A stretch of 64,000 nucleotides of DNA from Epiperipatus broadwayi (taxonomy: Eukaryota; Onychophora; Udeonychophora; Euonychophora; Peripatidae), in NCBI GenBank assembly GCA_028023455.1, contig JAQFVV010006197.1, positions 13,637,254 through 13,701,253 of the forward strand, written 5' to 3'. The notes beneath the pieces were generated by a model, which ran no database searches, was not told where the DNA came from, and saw nothing but the letters and a program-made list of their open reading frames with translations. Positions 22,742 to 35,853 of this stretch are shown here, one piece after another; positions within the stretch are counted from its first letter, which is position 1; each line of letters opens with the position of its first letter. The translations under genes and the position numbers were made by a program.

Positions 22742-24240
22742 TAATAACAAAGATAATAATTCCAAGAGTTTCTGCTTTAGTCTTGATGCTTGGCTGGCTA
22801 TTTAAGATTGCTAATGAAATCTTGTTTGGAGAATGTATAGATTTAGAGTAATTTCAGTTAATCTTGAAACATTTGTTTCTGTAAATGATGACAGGATGGC
22901 TAATAGAATTAATCAAAATTTTTTAGAAATGCTTCTCATATCATAGGATTGATTCCCTTTTCCGGGGTGCAAATGGATAGTTTTCTCCTAAGATTCTTCT
23001 TTCACATATGCATGTTTGTTTTAATGATCTTCAATTGATATAACTTGACCGATAATAGCAAGGGGAATAAAAACCTCAGACATCTGATTTATTTACTCAT
23101 ATATTTTGACAATCATGTCAAGTACAAATGGAAAATTTTCTTTTTCAAGTCATAAAAGCAAAATTAATAAAAACAAAATGTTGATAGTCTACCATAATGC
23201 ATAGATAGAATAATAATGCCAATAATAATAATGTCCACAATCCTTGCTCACTTTTCTTTTATTATATAAGTAGTTTCCATAGCATTTTTAAAATATTGAC
23301 TTTCGTGAATCAGGGTATTGCCCAAAGTTTAATTGTTATCCACTAGATCTATGCACATAATGAATGATAATCCTTTTCAACTTCTTTTCCAATATTTTAG
23401 TGTTGTATTGTTGACATTAATATATATATAAATTAATAGAAAGAATTTTAAAAATAAAAGTATTTTAAGATGTGTATTAAAAACATATATATAAATTACA
23501 AATCCGTTTTTTCAATTTTTTTTACAAACAAATCCGCACATATACTTTTAGTCTACCTTATTATTATTAACATTGTTCATAACATATTTTTAATATAATT
23601 TATTTATCTTCTTTTTTTCATTTATTATTAATATCTAATAATACTAACAAAAATTGAAAATTGAAATATTATATATATATGTTAAAAGGAAAATGAATTG
23701 CAGCCTATATCAGTTAAATACATGCCTAAATGATTATAGATATTTATCCTTTGATAATGAAAATACTTAAAAAATCTTGAAATATTTCATAAACATTTCT
23801 CCTTTCTTTCATCTTTTTTTTAAACTATATCATAACTGACTATAAGGATTGAACTGTCTAATCCTTACAATATTATATTTTATTATAGAATTCAGCATTT
23901 AGGGATTTAGCAGGATTTATTTAAGGGAAAAAAATTTTAAAATTTCATACTTAGATTGTTTATTCAATATATTTTTAGAAGTCATTAAAATTCCTTGCAC
24001 TTTATTTTGCTTATTAATAAGTTATGTTGGATCTGCTAGATACATTTTTTAGACTTTGTCAATAGTGCAATCATATGTTTTTTTAATTATAATTAAGAGA
24101 ATTGCATAAAATAATATTTTTTATTATGAAATTTGTTAAGAATTGAATATTTTGGTATGCAATAATATATGTTTTTAAAATTTTTATTTTTTATTCATTC
24201 TGTTTTCCTTACATTTGGACTATAATGTAGATTATAGATC
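22742..24240. other. A+T-rich sequence without assigned gene
   Basis: No supported frame or repeat. (AT)n and A/T homopolymer runs are common. Confidence 0.4.
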
Positions 24241-24256
24241 AATTACAAGTTTTTTT

Positions 24257-24364
24257 GTCTTGCATTGGTGGTCGAGAGGTTAGCGCGACTGCCTTGCACA
24301 GGCAGTTGCCCAGGTTGCGGGTTCGCGTCCCGGCCGATGCTATGACACTTAAAAAAAAAAAAAA
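24257..24364 (+). mobile_element. tRNA-Gly-derived SINE (subfamily B, best preserved)
   Basis: The tRNA-like body at 24,262-24,340 has box A tggtcgagaggttagc, box B gggttcgcgtccc and acceptor strands gcattgg and cggccgatgc. The tail is tatgacactt plus a long A-run. A perfect 14-bp target duplication, aattacaagttttt, lies at 24,241-24,254 and 24,365-24,378. Confidence 0.9.
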
Positions 24365-24874
24365 AATTACAAGTTTTTAGCTAGAGAACAAATCCAAGTC
24401 CCATCCAAGAAAAGCTGTTTAAAAAATTTGTAAAAAGTTAATGTGACATGTATATATAAAAAGATAAAATTGTTATTAAAAATAGGAAAAGCTATTTAGT
24501 AAAATATGTAAAAAGATAATGCGGCATAAAAAATAAAAAATAAAAAAAGAGAAAGATAATATTAAATTTTTTTTTGCACAAGACAGCATCAGAATCAATC
24601 CTAGGACTTCACATTCAGAGTAATTTGATCCTACCACTACTCTAAACTGAATAATACATGTGATATCTGTAAAATACCATTGATAAAGACAATTTCATCA
24701 CAGGCAGAATTTCTGTAATTATGAGGCAATATTTTTAAAACAAGTTTTATTTTTAAATACATTATTAATAATAATATGTTACTTTTTATATTGGGAAATC
24801 TAAACATTTTCATTTACATATAAATTTTACTAATTATAGTGACAAAAGGGCAGTTTTGTGCAATGGTAGAGTAT

Positions 24875-25011
24875 ATATGAAATATATTTCGAAGCTGGAG
24901 CAATTGCCACAATAAGTTTAAATAAAGAAATATTCCTCTTATGTTTAAATAATATTTACAATCGTAATGTGTTTCGAACAATAAAGTTGTTTGGAAATCT
25001 AAACAATTGCC
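24875..25011 (+). repeat. Dispersed repeat, left copy beside LINE fragment
   Basis: Shares 'tgYcacaataagtYtaaRtaaaga', 'tttaaataa.a..tttaca' and 'aacaatgaagtg/aacaataaagttg' with 25,875-26,012, in the same orientation. The two copies bracket the LINE fragment at a spacing of about 1 kb. A gtgcaatggtagagta string just upstream may be a decayed tRNA-like head. Confidence 0.5.
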
Positions 25012-25260
25012 TATAAGTTTTTTTTTTTCCAAAATAATCTTTATTTGCACAAAAGTAAAATATACATTGTAATATAGAGTTCATGTTTACGATCATGACT
25101 GACACATTAAAGACTAATTAGTTATTAAATTAGATAATGATTGCAAGATTAAAAGTAAAATTTTATGTTATGTTACTTATCAGGGTGATCTAATTTGGCA
25201 TATAAATCCCATGGCATATAAAGTTTGAGTGTCATGAATAAATAATATACATGGCTATTG

Positions 25261-25845
25261 CTAAATATTTAATTGACTCCATGTTTGCTCAGCAAGGCTA
25301 GGCAGGCATGTTCTTAGATCACTTTCTTTAGCTTTATATAATTTTAAGAAAATGTCTTCAATAGGACCGGCCAACTCACTATCAAATAATACCTTACATC
25401 TAATCTTCCATATGATAAAATTTATGAAAGTGGCCAGGCAGATTGAGCCAAAATTTCCATTTTTGAATGCATCATTAAGGTAGACATTTGAAGAATTGTA
25501 TCCTGTAAGCCTCTGTAGGGCAATATTATGTAACCGAGTCCACCATTCACATTGATAGAGTATGTGTTCAATGGACTCACCAAATCTTCTACAAAGAGTA
25601 CATATTGTATCAATGTTGTGTCCCCTCTGATTACAAAGAAACATCCCAGTAGGCAAGGCTCCAAGGTTGACCTTAACCAAAAAATCCACAAACTTTGGTT
25701 CCAATTTCAGGAACTTAGTCAGCCTTATGAGACAAGGGATGGCAACTGGTAGAAGATTCTCTGTCCTAGATTTACCAGAGTGAACTAATTGATAAGAATT
25801 CCAGTATGATATTTTCTCATCATGATAAAAATGGCATTGGCCTGT
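25261..25845 (-). pseudogene. LINE reverse-transcriptase C-terminal fragment with zinc-binding motif
   Basis: A minus-strand frame of about 195 codons, open from 25,845 to TAA at 25,261, is clearly coding-like. It contains C-x2-C (CTLC), then ESIEHILYQCEWW, that is H-x4-C, followed by a W-rich helix (FIIWKIRCKVLFDSE). This is the pattern of the zf-RVT/C-terminal zinc-binding region found after the RT in many non-LTR retrotransposons. No RT catalytic domain or endonuclease lies upstream within the fragment, so the copy is 5'-truncated or eroded. The frame has no start codon context of its own. Bases 25,050-25,260 may be the element's 3' UTR. Which LINE clade it belongs to cannot be told from this part. 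Confidence 0.7.
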
Positions 25846-25874
25846 TCAGTTAGCATAATGATAAGAGTGTATAT

Positions 25875-26012
25875 ATATACGATATTTCAAGCTTGAGACT
25901 CAAATAGTTGTCACAATAAGTCTAAGTAAAGATGTATTTCTCTAATCTTTAAATAAAAAAATTTTTACATTCATAATATATTTCTAACAATGAAGTGATT
26001 CGAAAATGAAAA
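25875..26012 (+). repeat. Dispersed repeat, right copy beside LINE fragment
   Basis: Partner of 24,875-25,011. 'gttcagttagcataatgataag' just upstream may again be a decayed tRNA-like box A region. Confidence 0.5.
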
Positions 26013-26039
26013 TATTTTTATTTACATATAAATTTTAAT

Positions 26040-29000
26040 AATTTGCTTGGTGTTTTGGCACCCCCATGATGAAGTATCTTTGTACCCCACATGAGTTGCA
26101 CATCTGCTTGTGGTGGCCCTGAATACAGCGTGTAATTGATAAAACGAACAATCTTAAAAATTCTAAATAGATAAAATATATACTGCTGTGTACCCCTGGG
26201 ATATATATTTAACACTTGCCTGGTCCACTAATGCATTTATTAAATAAATAATAATACACAAATTAAAACTTAACAAGACAAGTTTATTTACTTGCAATAG
26301 GTATAAAAGAATAATAAGTAGAATTCATCTTGTCCTGTTTAAAGTGATTATAATAAACTGTCGTATGAAATTAGATTATTCATACCCCAGTAGAAATATA
26401 TAAATAGTCCATATATCTATAAATTACCATTTTACTTTGATTTCTTTCACAGAAATATTTTTATAATTTGTTCACATGATGATTTATTATCATCTTTAAT
26501 TAATCAGTCTTCAGCATTACTGACTAGTTCAACATATATCTCATCTCCATTTGTTAGCCCCACACACGAGAGTCTTGCAGGTTATTTTATATATCAGCCC
26601 TACCTGCACAATATAAGCAGATTCACACATATAAAATTGTCATTCAGTATATGTTAATTTTCTGGAGTGATGATAGACGTAAGAAGTGAAAATTATACTT
26701 GTGCTGTCTATATTTAGTTTACAAAAAAATAAATAAATTTTATTTACATTATCATGAATACATGCGCAGATAATCCCTATACATATATTTTTAATAGTCA
26801 AAAATTATGAAAACCTCTTCAGTCTAATAGCATTTATTTTATGTGTAGAAATTATTTGACACATAAGGAACTCTTATCCTCTCATTTTTTTTATTATAAA
26901 ATATTTGTGTGTGAACAATTTTAAAAATTACTATATTTTATTTTTAAAAAATAGTTATTTATATATAAAATGTATTGATTTCAGTAAAAAAAAAAAAGGG
27001 GGGGGGGCAGAAATAAAACTATTATCGTTACAAATCATCTATATATTGACCATTTTTGAAATGATTATATCTTCAATATTGGTAAATCAAAAAATAAATC
27101 TGTAAAACTACAAAATTTTTAAACCCTGTATGAAAGAAAAATGATAATAAAGAGGTTACATAATGGAAAATTAGATGATTTTAGTAAATAGCTTACAATA
27201 TTAGATTATTATATTCAATTTTATAAGGAGTAATTATTGAAGTTGTCATCAGAGGATAAGATAATTTAGTCATTCGATGTATTTGTTTTAGAATTTTTTG
27301 TCTGTAATCATAATAATATAAAAAAAATAAATATTGTCATGTAGTGGATATGTTCAAGACATTGCATTTCATTGAAGGAATCCAAGTTTCAGAAACTAGT
27401 CTAGAGATTTAGTTTTCACTACCATTGCACATGTTCATAGATTACTCATGCTTTCACACTTGGCTCTAGAGTAGAATAATATATAGTTCTGTAGTTGTGC
27501 TTTGCACACATGTAATGAAGCTATAAAATTGCGGTAGTTGATAAACTTAATAGCTCCCGTAATCATAGCTTGTCGGTAACTGTGAAAAGTTTGTGAAGCT
27601 TTATGCAAATGTATGTAAATTGACTAAAGCATCCATTTCTCAGAAATGCCAAAGCAAGCCTCTCTTCTGTTTATCGCTATCGGATCGGTTGCTATATAGC
27701 AAGCTTCTTTGACTTTGCATTTTGCATCGCTTCTTTCTGTGCAGATCATTTTGGCGGTTGTTGGTTGAAAAGTGTGGCCAATGGTTTTTTCATGTTCTGC
27801 AAATATAGTTTCCTTTTATCTTGATTCTTGTTCTATTATATAGGTATATGTGCTGAGAAACTATTGTCAATGTTAGTCTTAGTTTCCCCATAATAGGTTG
27901 CATGGCAGTTATTATGGGGGCAAGTAATTTTATATACGATGTGGGGGGTCTGTTGATGGGGGGGGGATTTTATCTTTTGTGTTATTAATTAATCTATTTG
28001 TGGATGGAAGTGATGTATTTGATTTTTGCAAGTGAGTATCAAAACTTATAATGTTATATTTTTTGTTTAGCAGAATATATTTCATGGTTTTTTTTTGTTT
28101 TGTTTTTTAATTAATTTAAGAATGTCACTTATTTTAAAGATTTAATATTGAGGCTGTCAATTTTTGTTGTTGTTGTTATTGTTTTTTCAGCTTTAAAATA
28201 TTGTGTTTGCATATATAGAAACATGTGTGTGTATATAAATTTTACAGTTACATATTAATTTTTAAAAAACATATCTATTAAATATAAAATACATCAGTAA
28301 AGGTATTATAACAAAATGCTAAAGAAATTGTTTGCATAACAGTATTAAATTATCTGTATTTTAACTCTCCATTTAACCGATAATAAATAAACGGTGTGTG
28401 AATTCAGCACTAATTATTTACTTGAATCATTACGTATAAACTATATTGAATTTGTATTAATACACAAATTGAAGTTATTACTAATTTAAAACTCTTTATA
28501 ATGAAAATGAATGGTTTCATTTTAATGTTTTTAATATTTTTTGACTAGTTTGGGAATCCACTTAAGAAACTCACTAATGTCTGTTAAAAGTAAAGTTATA
28601 ATACAACTTCACATTTCAATTTCTTTTTTAATATATTTAATGGTGTAGAAAATTTTCATATTTTCATTCTTTTTTTTTACTTTTAATATTAATGGAATTT
28701 TTTTTTAATAACTTAATGAATCTAAATATAATTCTGCATAATTATGACACATTTAAAGCAATTACATGATTTTCTAAGAGAATGACGTTTTTTATTCATA
28801 ATATTAATTTTTTTGATTATTCAAAACTAGTTTTCGATTATTTATTTTTTTCTCCATTGACAAATCAACATTTTCTCTAATTTACCATTTGAAAAAAAAA
28901 TTTTTTTTAAGGCTCATTTAATCGATGGGAAGTTAATACTTTGATTTAAATTAAAAGGTACATTAGACATGATTTAAAGAAGATTACTACTGATATATTC

Positions 29001-29320
29001 TAAATAATAACGAGCAGACCTATCTATTTGCAATATGAGAGATAGCATTAAAAAAATAATAAAATTTATAGTACAGCATCCTTCCTTATCCACGATCTCC
29101 AGTTCTACAGTTTCAATTATCCGCGACCGAAAAAGCGCACTAAAAAAAAGTAAAAAATTAATTAAAAAAAAAAAAAGAACAGAAAAATGTCTATATATAT
29201 ATTTTTTTTCACAGTATATATATACACACACCCATTAATAAACATGTTGTTTTTAAAAGCACATAATGCAGTTCACAATTATCTGTGAATTTCTGTATGT
29301 AGATTATATTATTTTACCTT
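26040..29320. other. A+T-rich sequence with one less A/T-rich island
   Basis: No gene is supported. At 27,500-27,990 the sequence is of higher complexity, with an octamer-like atgcaaat near 27,605 and G runs near 27,940 and 27,960. I cannot assign it; a conserved non-coding element or old repeat is possible. (G)9 after (A)13 occurs at about 26,985-27,007. Confidence 0.35.
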
Positions 29321-29327
29321 AAAAGCA

Positions 29328-29395
29328 GATGCCTTACAAGCAATTGTCTGGGTTAGTGGGTTCGCTTCCTGGCCGATGCTATGACACATGAAAAA
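29328..29395 (+). mobile_element. 5'-truncated tRNA-Gly-derived SINE
   Basis: Starts within the anticodon region (gatgccttacaagcaattg), then gggttcgcttcctggccgatgc, tatgacacatg and an A-run. Box A is missing. A short candidate duplication, aaaagca, lies at 29,321-29,327 and 29,396-29,402, which is weak because of the A-run. Confidence 0.8.
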
Positions 29396-29402
29396 AAAAG
29401 CA

Positions 29403-31861
29403 TATATTTTTTAACAAGCATTTATTTACCGTACCACATTTCAATAAATACACAAAATGACGCTTAGTCCTTTATTAGATTAAAAATTATTAAATTTCAC
29501 TTAACTTCAGATATATAAACTTCAAATTCGAACACAATTATAAACTTGTTTTCTAAATGCATAATAATAGTCATCTAATAATTTTTCATATTTTTTTTAC
29601 CTGGGCATCATAATCTTATCTGTAATTAATATTATATTCTTTATATTTTTCCTCCAATGTACGGAAATTACCTTTGAAGTGTAAAAATTAGACATTAATT
29701 ATAAATAATTTATATATTGCTATTGGCCTACCCAATGGTACGTTTAAATGTTTTGACAATAAGATTTGTTATGATTAGGGAATAAGTTATGATGTGTAAT
29801 GTTATTTTTATTTGACACCTTGTGAATTTTTATTTTGCATCTTATAAAATAATAAATTATGAGATCCAATATAGTCCGTTCTCCAGTTACATAAACGAGT
29901 CTTTTCTTTGACTGTTAATATAAGTTAAATTTTTGTGTCGGATTTTCTCTTCAGATATGTTTTCCATTAGCCATGGTTCAAAATTTGAAAATCATTTTTT
30001 AACAAATAAAAGTAAGCACTACAATATATCACAAGAGATGTTCATGCAGCATGAGACAGTTGAGAAATGGCTTAATTGGTAGGGTCATCATATTTTTAGA
30101 ATCGTTAGTAATTTAAATTGACATAAGTCAAGTTTATGTAAATAAAGAACTGTCTGTAATAAAAATTTAAGGCATTAGATTTCAAGTAAAGGAATATTAA
30201 TTTTTTAAAAGTATTTTTTTAAATTCTATAATTGTAGATAAAAGAAGATGTGCTTTTAAAAAAAAAAGAAATCTAGATTGATTGGTTGTTCTGACATTTG
30301 TCTCTATTAACCCTTTTATTTGAATGTAATCTCCATATTCATTTTTAAAAACTTAAATTTTAGTTTCATTTTTAATCAAAACATAAAGATAATTAAAAGT
30401 GAAAAATTTGCATGCATGACTTTAAATTGTTTATTTTTAATGGATACTATTTTTTTTTTCTGGCAAATATTTTTGATTTATTTTATTGTTTTTTAATATA
30501 AATCCTTTTTACAAAATGCAAAAAGTTTTAAAAATATTTATTACTTAAATCTTTATGTTTATTTTATGTGCAGAGCATTCTAAAAAAAATAAACAGCACT
30601 ATATAATTTGTTTAGTTTTTATTTGTTATATTTTAATCTTTTAATCTCATTGATTGTTCAAGAAGCCGTGTTACTGACATTTGAGCATCTTAGTGACAAA
30701 ATGAGCATTTAATAGTTCAATTCATTTATTTGTTCAAAAATTACATTAATCCTGTAATCTTCAGCTCAAACCTACCCACTTTATCACTGTGCTAAAGCCT
30801 TGACAGAGCAGCCGAATAACAATCACTATTTAAATAAATACATTCCTAATCTAGTGACTCATATCTTATGAAGTTGTAAACTGTTTAAGCACTGCAAGTG
30901 TAATTTTTATACTTTAGTTCAAGGATTTTTAGCTTTTGAGCTTACTACTTTGCCATTACACTAAATGTAGTGTTATGATGTTGACTACCTAGTACATTCA
31001 AAATGTTCCTAATTAATGATAACAAAAAGATAAAAGCAAAGAAATGAGGTTGATTTTTATTTTATGAAAGTGTTGATATGATGTGGAAATGTTTTGATTA
31101 GTAAGAGTGTTATAAGAAAGGTTGTGAAAGTTATTTTTACTTTATCATACGTAATAAAGATGTGATAATAAACTGTTCAAAGTATTTATTTGTATTTTTT
31201 ATTTTATTTTTTGATTGATGATGCTAAGTTAAACAACAAATCAGTTATCCCTGAACCATAATTGTATGACTTGTTGCTCAGTAGGTCATGTGATGTTTTA
31301 AGTACTTCAGTATTACAACAGTTTTATTTAATTCACCAACTGATTTTTTATTTTTTACTTTACTCTAGCAATTGATCCAGATTATCTTTGGCTTCCAGGT
31401 TCACTTTTTTTCATTGTTTTAAACTACTTGGAATTTTTATCCTTGAATAATAATATATAATTAATTTTAATATTGTGCTAATGAAATAAGACTCTTTAAT
31501 AATCTTATAATAAATTATCAAAATCATGAAGTAATAATTCTAGCATAGCTGCATTTATTTTCTTTTTATTATTCTGTCTTGATGAATTTCTTAATTCTAT
31601 AAATGAGTTTACCGAAGATTATTAAATAAGCTTTGAATATGAATATAATTTTCACCAGTAAAATATTTTTGGCTAAAAATTACTAGTACTTGTGAATTTT
31701 CAAGTAAAACAACAACATAGTTCCTTGTATTTTTGACAAATGTATAGTTTCAAGGGCCTATAATCTATCAAAAATGTGTTAGTTGTTAAATTAAAACAAA
31801 ATTAATAAATTCGATTGTTAAATTTAAAAAAAGGAACAAAAATTCCAATAAATTTTATTAA
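29403..31861. other. A+T-rich sequence with faint dispersed repeats
   Basis: Segments at about 30,670-30,830 and 31,260-31,400 resemble the repeat at 53,340-53,520 ('gacatttgagcatcttagtga...ccactttatcactgtgctaaa'). No gene is supported. Confidence 0.4.
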
Positions 31862-31866
31862 GAAGC

Positions 31867-32505
31867 TGTTATAGTCCTCTCTTCTCTCAGAAGTAGACTA
31901 TTCCAGATGCTGCCTTATCTGATCTGATTAAGCATTGTTTGCCACAGGCCAATAGGCTGATGTATAGATAAAAGCATAGCCAATGATTATTACAGGCCAA
32001 TGAGCAACGATGCTCACTGAATCCAAAGGTTTTCAATAAGGTCAGGGATCTGTGTATAAATAGTCAGCCTTTTGTGAGGATCGGGGAAGAACGTGTCTAA
32101 CCTAAACAGATGCTTTGCGTTCTCCCAGGGAAACTTAGCTAACCTAAACAGCAGCAAGTATTCCCATTGATAGCACTACACTATTTAGATCTACACAGCT
32201 AGGCAAGTTCCACTGAGATAGGACACTGCTAAGATCACACTCGGCTTGAGGCAAGCTGTTTTGTACAGCTGGAAGAGTCATAGACCTTACCCGTGAGGCA
32301 AGCCATAAGGTGTGGCTGGAAGTGACAGGAAAAACCCAGAGTTTACATTAAACTTCAATATTCAACTTATAAATATTCATTTGTATACTGTATATTGTAT
32401 TGTATATATTTGTACCTATAAATATATTAAATTATAATACTTGTTTCAGTATTATTTTACATTATTTACTGTTAGTTGGGTCTGTAATCCAGACCAAACA
32501 CAACA
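31867..32505 (+). mobile_element. Solo LTR, 639 bp, with GAAGC target duplication
   Basis: Begins TGTTATAG and ends CACAACA (TG...CA, short inverted ends tgtt/aaca). It is flanked by gaagc at 31,862-31,866 and 32,506-32,510. Inside are three CCAAT motifs (ggccaatagg, agccaatgat, ggccaatgag), a TATA box-like tgtataaatagtc near 32,053, then an A/T-rich stretch in the last third that could hold the polyadenylation region. No internal retroelement sequence adjoins, so this is a recombination-derived solo LTR. It is not the same family as the 2.75-kb LTRs downstream. Strand is chosen from the CCAAT-TATA order. Confidence 0.85.
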
Positions 32506-32583
32506 GAAGCTTTATTTAATTTTTTTTAAAAATATATATTATAACATGGGAAGCGATGAGCCATTCTTAACATTGTCATATTT

Positions 32584-32681
32584 GTCAAGCATTGGTGGCT
32601 GAGTGGTTAGCTTAAATGCCTTACAAGCAGTTGTTCCAGAGTTTGCTTCCTGGCCGACACTTTGACACATAAACAAAAAAA
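32584..32681 (+). mobile_element. tRNA-Gly-derived SINE (mixed A/B features)
   Basis: gtcaagcattggtggctgagtggttagc resembles subfamily A, and the end ggccgacactttgacacat resembles B. Box B is degraded (agagtttgcttcc). A perfect 15-bp target duplication, aacattgtcatattt, lies at 32,569-32,583 and 32,682-32,696. Confidence 0.9.
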
Positions 32682-32696
32682 AACATTGTCATATTT

Positions 32697-33004
32697 TGGT
32701 TCAATTCGCATGTTTCTTTTTTGTCAGTAATTTTTTTTTTTTTGGTAAATTATCACAATGATAAAAATTTAGGCCTCCCTGTCACAGAACATGATACAGT
32801 GGACTATTTCCAAGGGTACGAGATCCTGCCTTCCTGAAAAGTGTGCATTAATGGTCATGATCTGTTTGCACACTACCGACATGAATAAAGTATAAATATT
32901 GGATTTATTTATTTATTTCATTTTTCTGTTAATAAATTAATCCAAAAAAAAAAAAAAAAGAAAAGAAAGTAAACTGAAATATTATAATTAATTTTTCCAC
33001 AATA
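32697..33004. other. Intervening sequence, possible unassigned repeat
   Basis: The segment 32,770-32,890 has higher complexity (gtacgagatcctgccttcctg, atggtcatgatctgtttgc) followed by A/T runs. It may be the end of a dispersed element, but there is no second copy in this window to prove it. Confidence 0.3.
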
Positions 33005-33091
33005 ATATATAGGTTATATGAGCACAGACTTCCACACGACCCACTACTCTCCACTCTATCTCATAACACTGATACATTTGTACACATATAT
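33005..33091 (-). repeat. Left arm of palindromic tRNA-like element, split by the LTR element
   Basis: 'gagcacagacttccacac...ctatctcataacactgatacat' is the same arm as 13,660-13,740. The arm stops at 33,091 exactly where the LTR begins. Its continuation 'atgtcaaaaagataaataatcaccaata' resumes at 45,812, just after the other LTR. Confidence 0.75.
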
Positions 33092-35853
33092 TGTACCGGT
33101 CAGAATTGTATGTTCATTTAACAAGATTTAGAATCTAAGCAAAAGTACTCTAAATCCACTCATGCCCGAGATACACAGGTCAGGAGCAATCATGAATTCT
33201 GCCCTATTTGCTCTTCTCTAAAACTATAACATTATAAACAACACTTCTGATGATAACATGAAATTTTATTCATTCTGGTCCCAGAGACACAGCAGAGAAA
33301 CATGAGATCTATAGGGTAATTAATGTAAATAAATAATATCAAATCTTGGCTCAATCAAATATCCCATGTGAAAGGGCAATTTATAAATTTTAAATGAATT
33401 GCACACAGCTAGCATTGCAAAAGAAACATGAATTATAAAATAGTATCCATCCAGAATGAGCAAAGACAGAACAACCCAGAGATAAATGTCCATTTAAAGT
33501 AATTAATTATAACTTCTAAATATTACTAACACTATTATAAATATTTAATGGAATTCAATGAGTGAGAGTCAGTAAGACACAATGCATGAGTAATTATTAA
33601 AACATAATAATTTAATAAATATAAACAATTTAATTTACATTAGAAAACATAGCACAGATTTAATGCGGTTATTACTTTGCATATAAGCAACTGATTTAGT
33701 ATGCTAATGAGTTATAGTATAATAATAAATTAATGTTATCAATGCGGTGATCATTACTTTAAGTAATGATAAGGATGTTTACAAATTCATCTCTAAAGAG
33801 AGGTTTACTCTTGATATGATAGTTAATAATTTATCGTTTATGAGCATATTTGGGCCTGTACAAATGAGGAATGGGTTAACCTAATAAGTTTTACTGTGAC
33901 AATCCTAAAATATTCGACTAATTATTAAATGAGTGGTTTACAAACATCACTGCGCCACGTCTTATAGATAAAATGAGAACTACATATAAAAGAACTCGCA
34001 GTGCTAACTATAATGACAGCATTTAAAATGGAGAAGATGTCCGTCTTTGGACTGGAAGGCTTTATCACATATATGATTCCGCTTGTATTTATCACAAGGC
34101 AATATTCGAAAATATGAGTGGTAAGGATTCCATGGTACGCCCTCCGACGTGTCACATGCAGAGCCTTAATACTCTAATGTTTATCCTGAGATCGGTTATA
34201 CCAAACCTCATTCCTATATGAGTTACGTGAAGAAAATCCGGAGTTCGGATGAGTAAATATGATAAAGCAAAATATAATTCTTTAAAATGCTATCATAAGT
34301 AAGCAACGCGAATATGGCTTAAGTCTTAAATGACTAATGAAATAATTTAAGCTTAAATAAAGCAATAATAGCATGCGTAATGCCATGATAAAATAATAAC
34401 CCACTCAGCATCGTACGTATAACTTTAATAAATTTAGGATGTCGAATATAGAAGAGGGAAAAATATTATTTTTCCTATTTAACAAGCCCAAGTATTCCTA
34501 AACGACAATATATTATAATTAATTTAACTCTTAATGGCGTATAAGTAATAAATAGTTATTAAAATATATTAATAATCAAATTTATTAAAAGAACATAAAT
34601 TGCATTTAAATATCGATAGTGAATATCGGAGTAGTGATATGATTTTTAAACAATCCGCCATTAAGCATAATTTCAAAATATTTAACCGAGCGAACAGCGT
34701 TCAGTAAGAAATTTTACGTTTAACTATTTAAATATTCCAAAATATCAGAATGATGTTTGAAATAATATAAGTTCGCTAGATTAAAACATTAGCACACTAA
34801 AACTAATTTAATAAGATATATATTTAAAATAAGTTTTGCCGCATGAAATAAAATAATTAGAGTGTGAAACTTAAAAAGCTAATGATAGATTTAAAGTACA
34901 TAATTCTGTGCTTAGCGTTTCAAAGAACAAGTTTAAAACTTAAGAGAGAAAATCACAAATTTAACGATAATTAAGTTTATAGTCAGTTATAAAATAAATA
35001 AAGATTACATTCTGATTACAATTAAGATTTAGGAAAGAAATGAAGTGAGGAGAATTAAGAGTTCATTCTTCGGCAAAACGGATTACCTTTAGAAGTTATG
35101 GTGGCCACTTATAATAACGTATACGAAGTTTAGCAAGGCACAATATTAATAAAATAATGGTAGGCATCTTCCAATATTCTTTTACAGTAAGACATAACAG
35201 TTCTCAAGTAGCGATGGCATAGCAGGGAGGCAGAACAAAGGCGATTTAAGATCAGGGAGGCAAATTCCTTTTACTCACAGTCCATTTTGTTTCCACTCTC
35301 TACACAAATACCAGAGAGAAGAGTGATTTGAACTCCTTCCATGCATTCCTAGAACTTCTGCTCCTCCTATACTTGAAATTTAGCAATATTGGAAGATGTA
35401 AACAATACGTTCCAGAAAGCATTATTTAAACGTATTTTTAAAATTGCAAATAACTTTAAAATATGATTTTTGGTTTGACTTGAAATAGTTAAAATGAGAA
35501 TGACCTTTTTTAAATTGTAATAATACTTTTTAGAATTTTCTGACATTTGCTTTAGCTCTACATTAATTGTATTTATTTTTATATCTGTAATACATATACG
35601 CACATACACAATTATCTAAGTGAAGGGAATTTACAAGCTTGAAAATAAAATATACTTAAGCTAAAATAATAATTCAACTGGTTACACATAACCATTTCTT
35701 AAATAAACAGGGTGGAAGTTATACGTGTATATGTGTGTGCTTAACATTCCTAGATGACCAAATAAACATATAAACTGGTTCAAACCTTACTTTGAAGGTA
35801 TGTAATGTCATCAGGTAGTGAAGTTAAATATGTACTACAGATTTACCACTTCA
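33092..35853 (-). repeat. 3' LTR (2,762 bp)
   Basis: Aligned by eye with the 5' LTR, the first 290 bp show four substitutions. Larger differences are about 12 bp around 34,621 present only here and about 14 bp at 35,600-35,615 present only here. A 76-codon minus-strand frame (33,925-34,155) is open in both LTRs, but LTR identity alone can explain that. At about 2.75 kb these LTRs are long for Ty3/gypsy elements. Confidence 0.93.
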
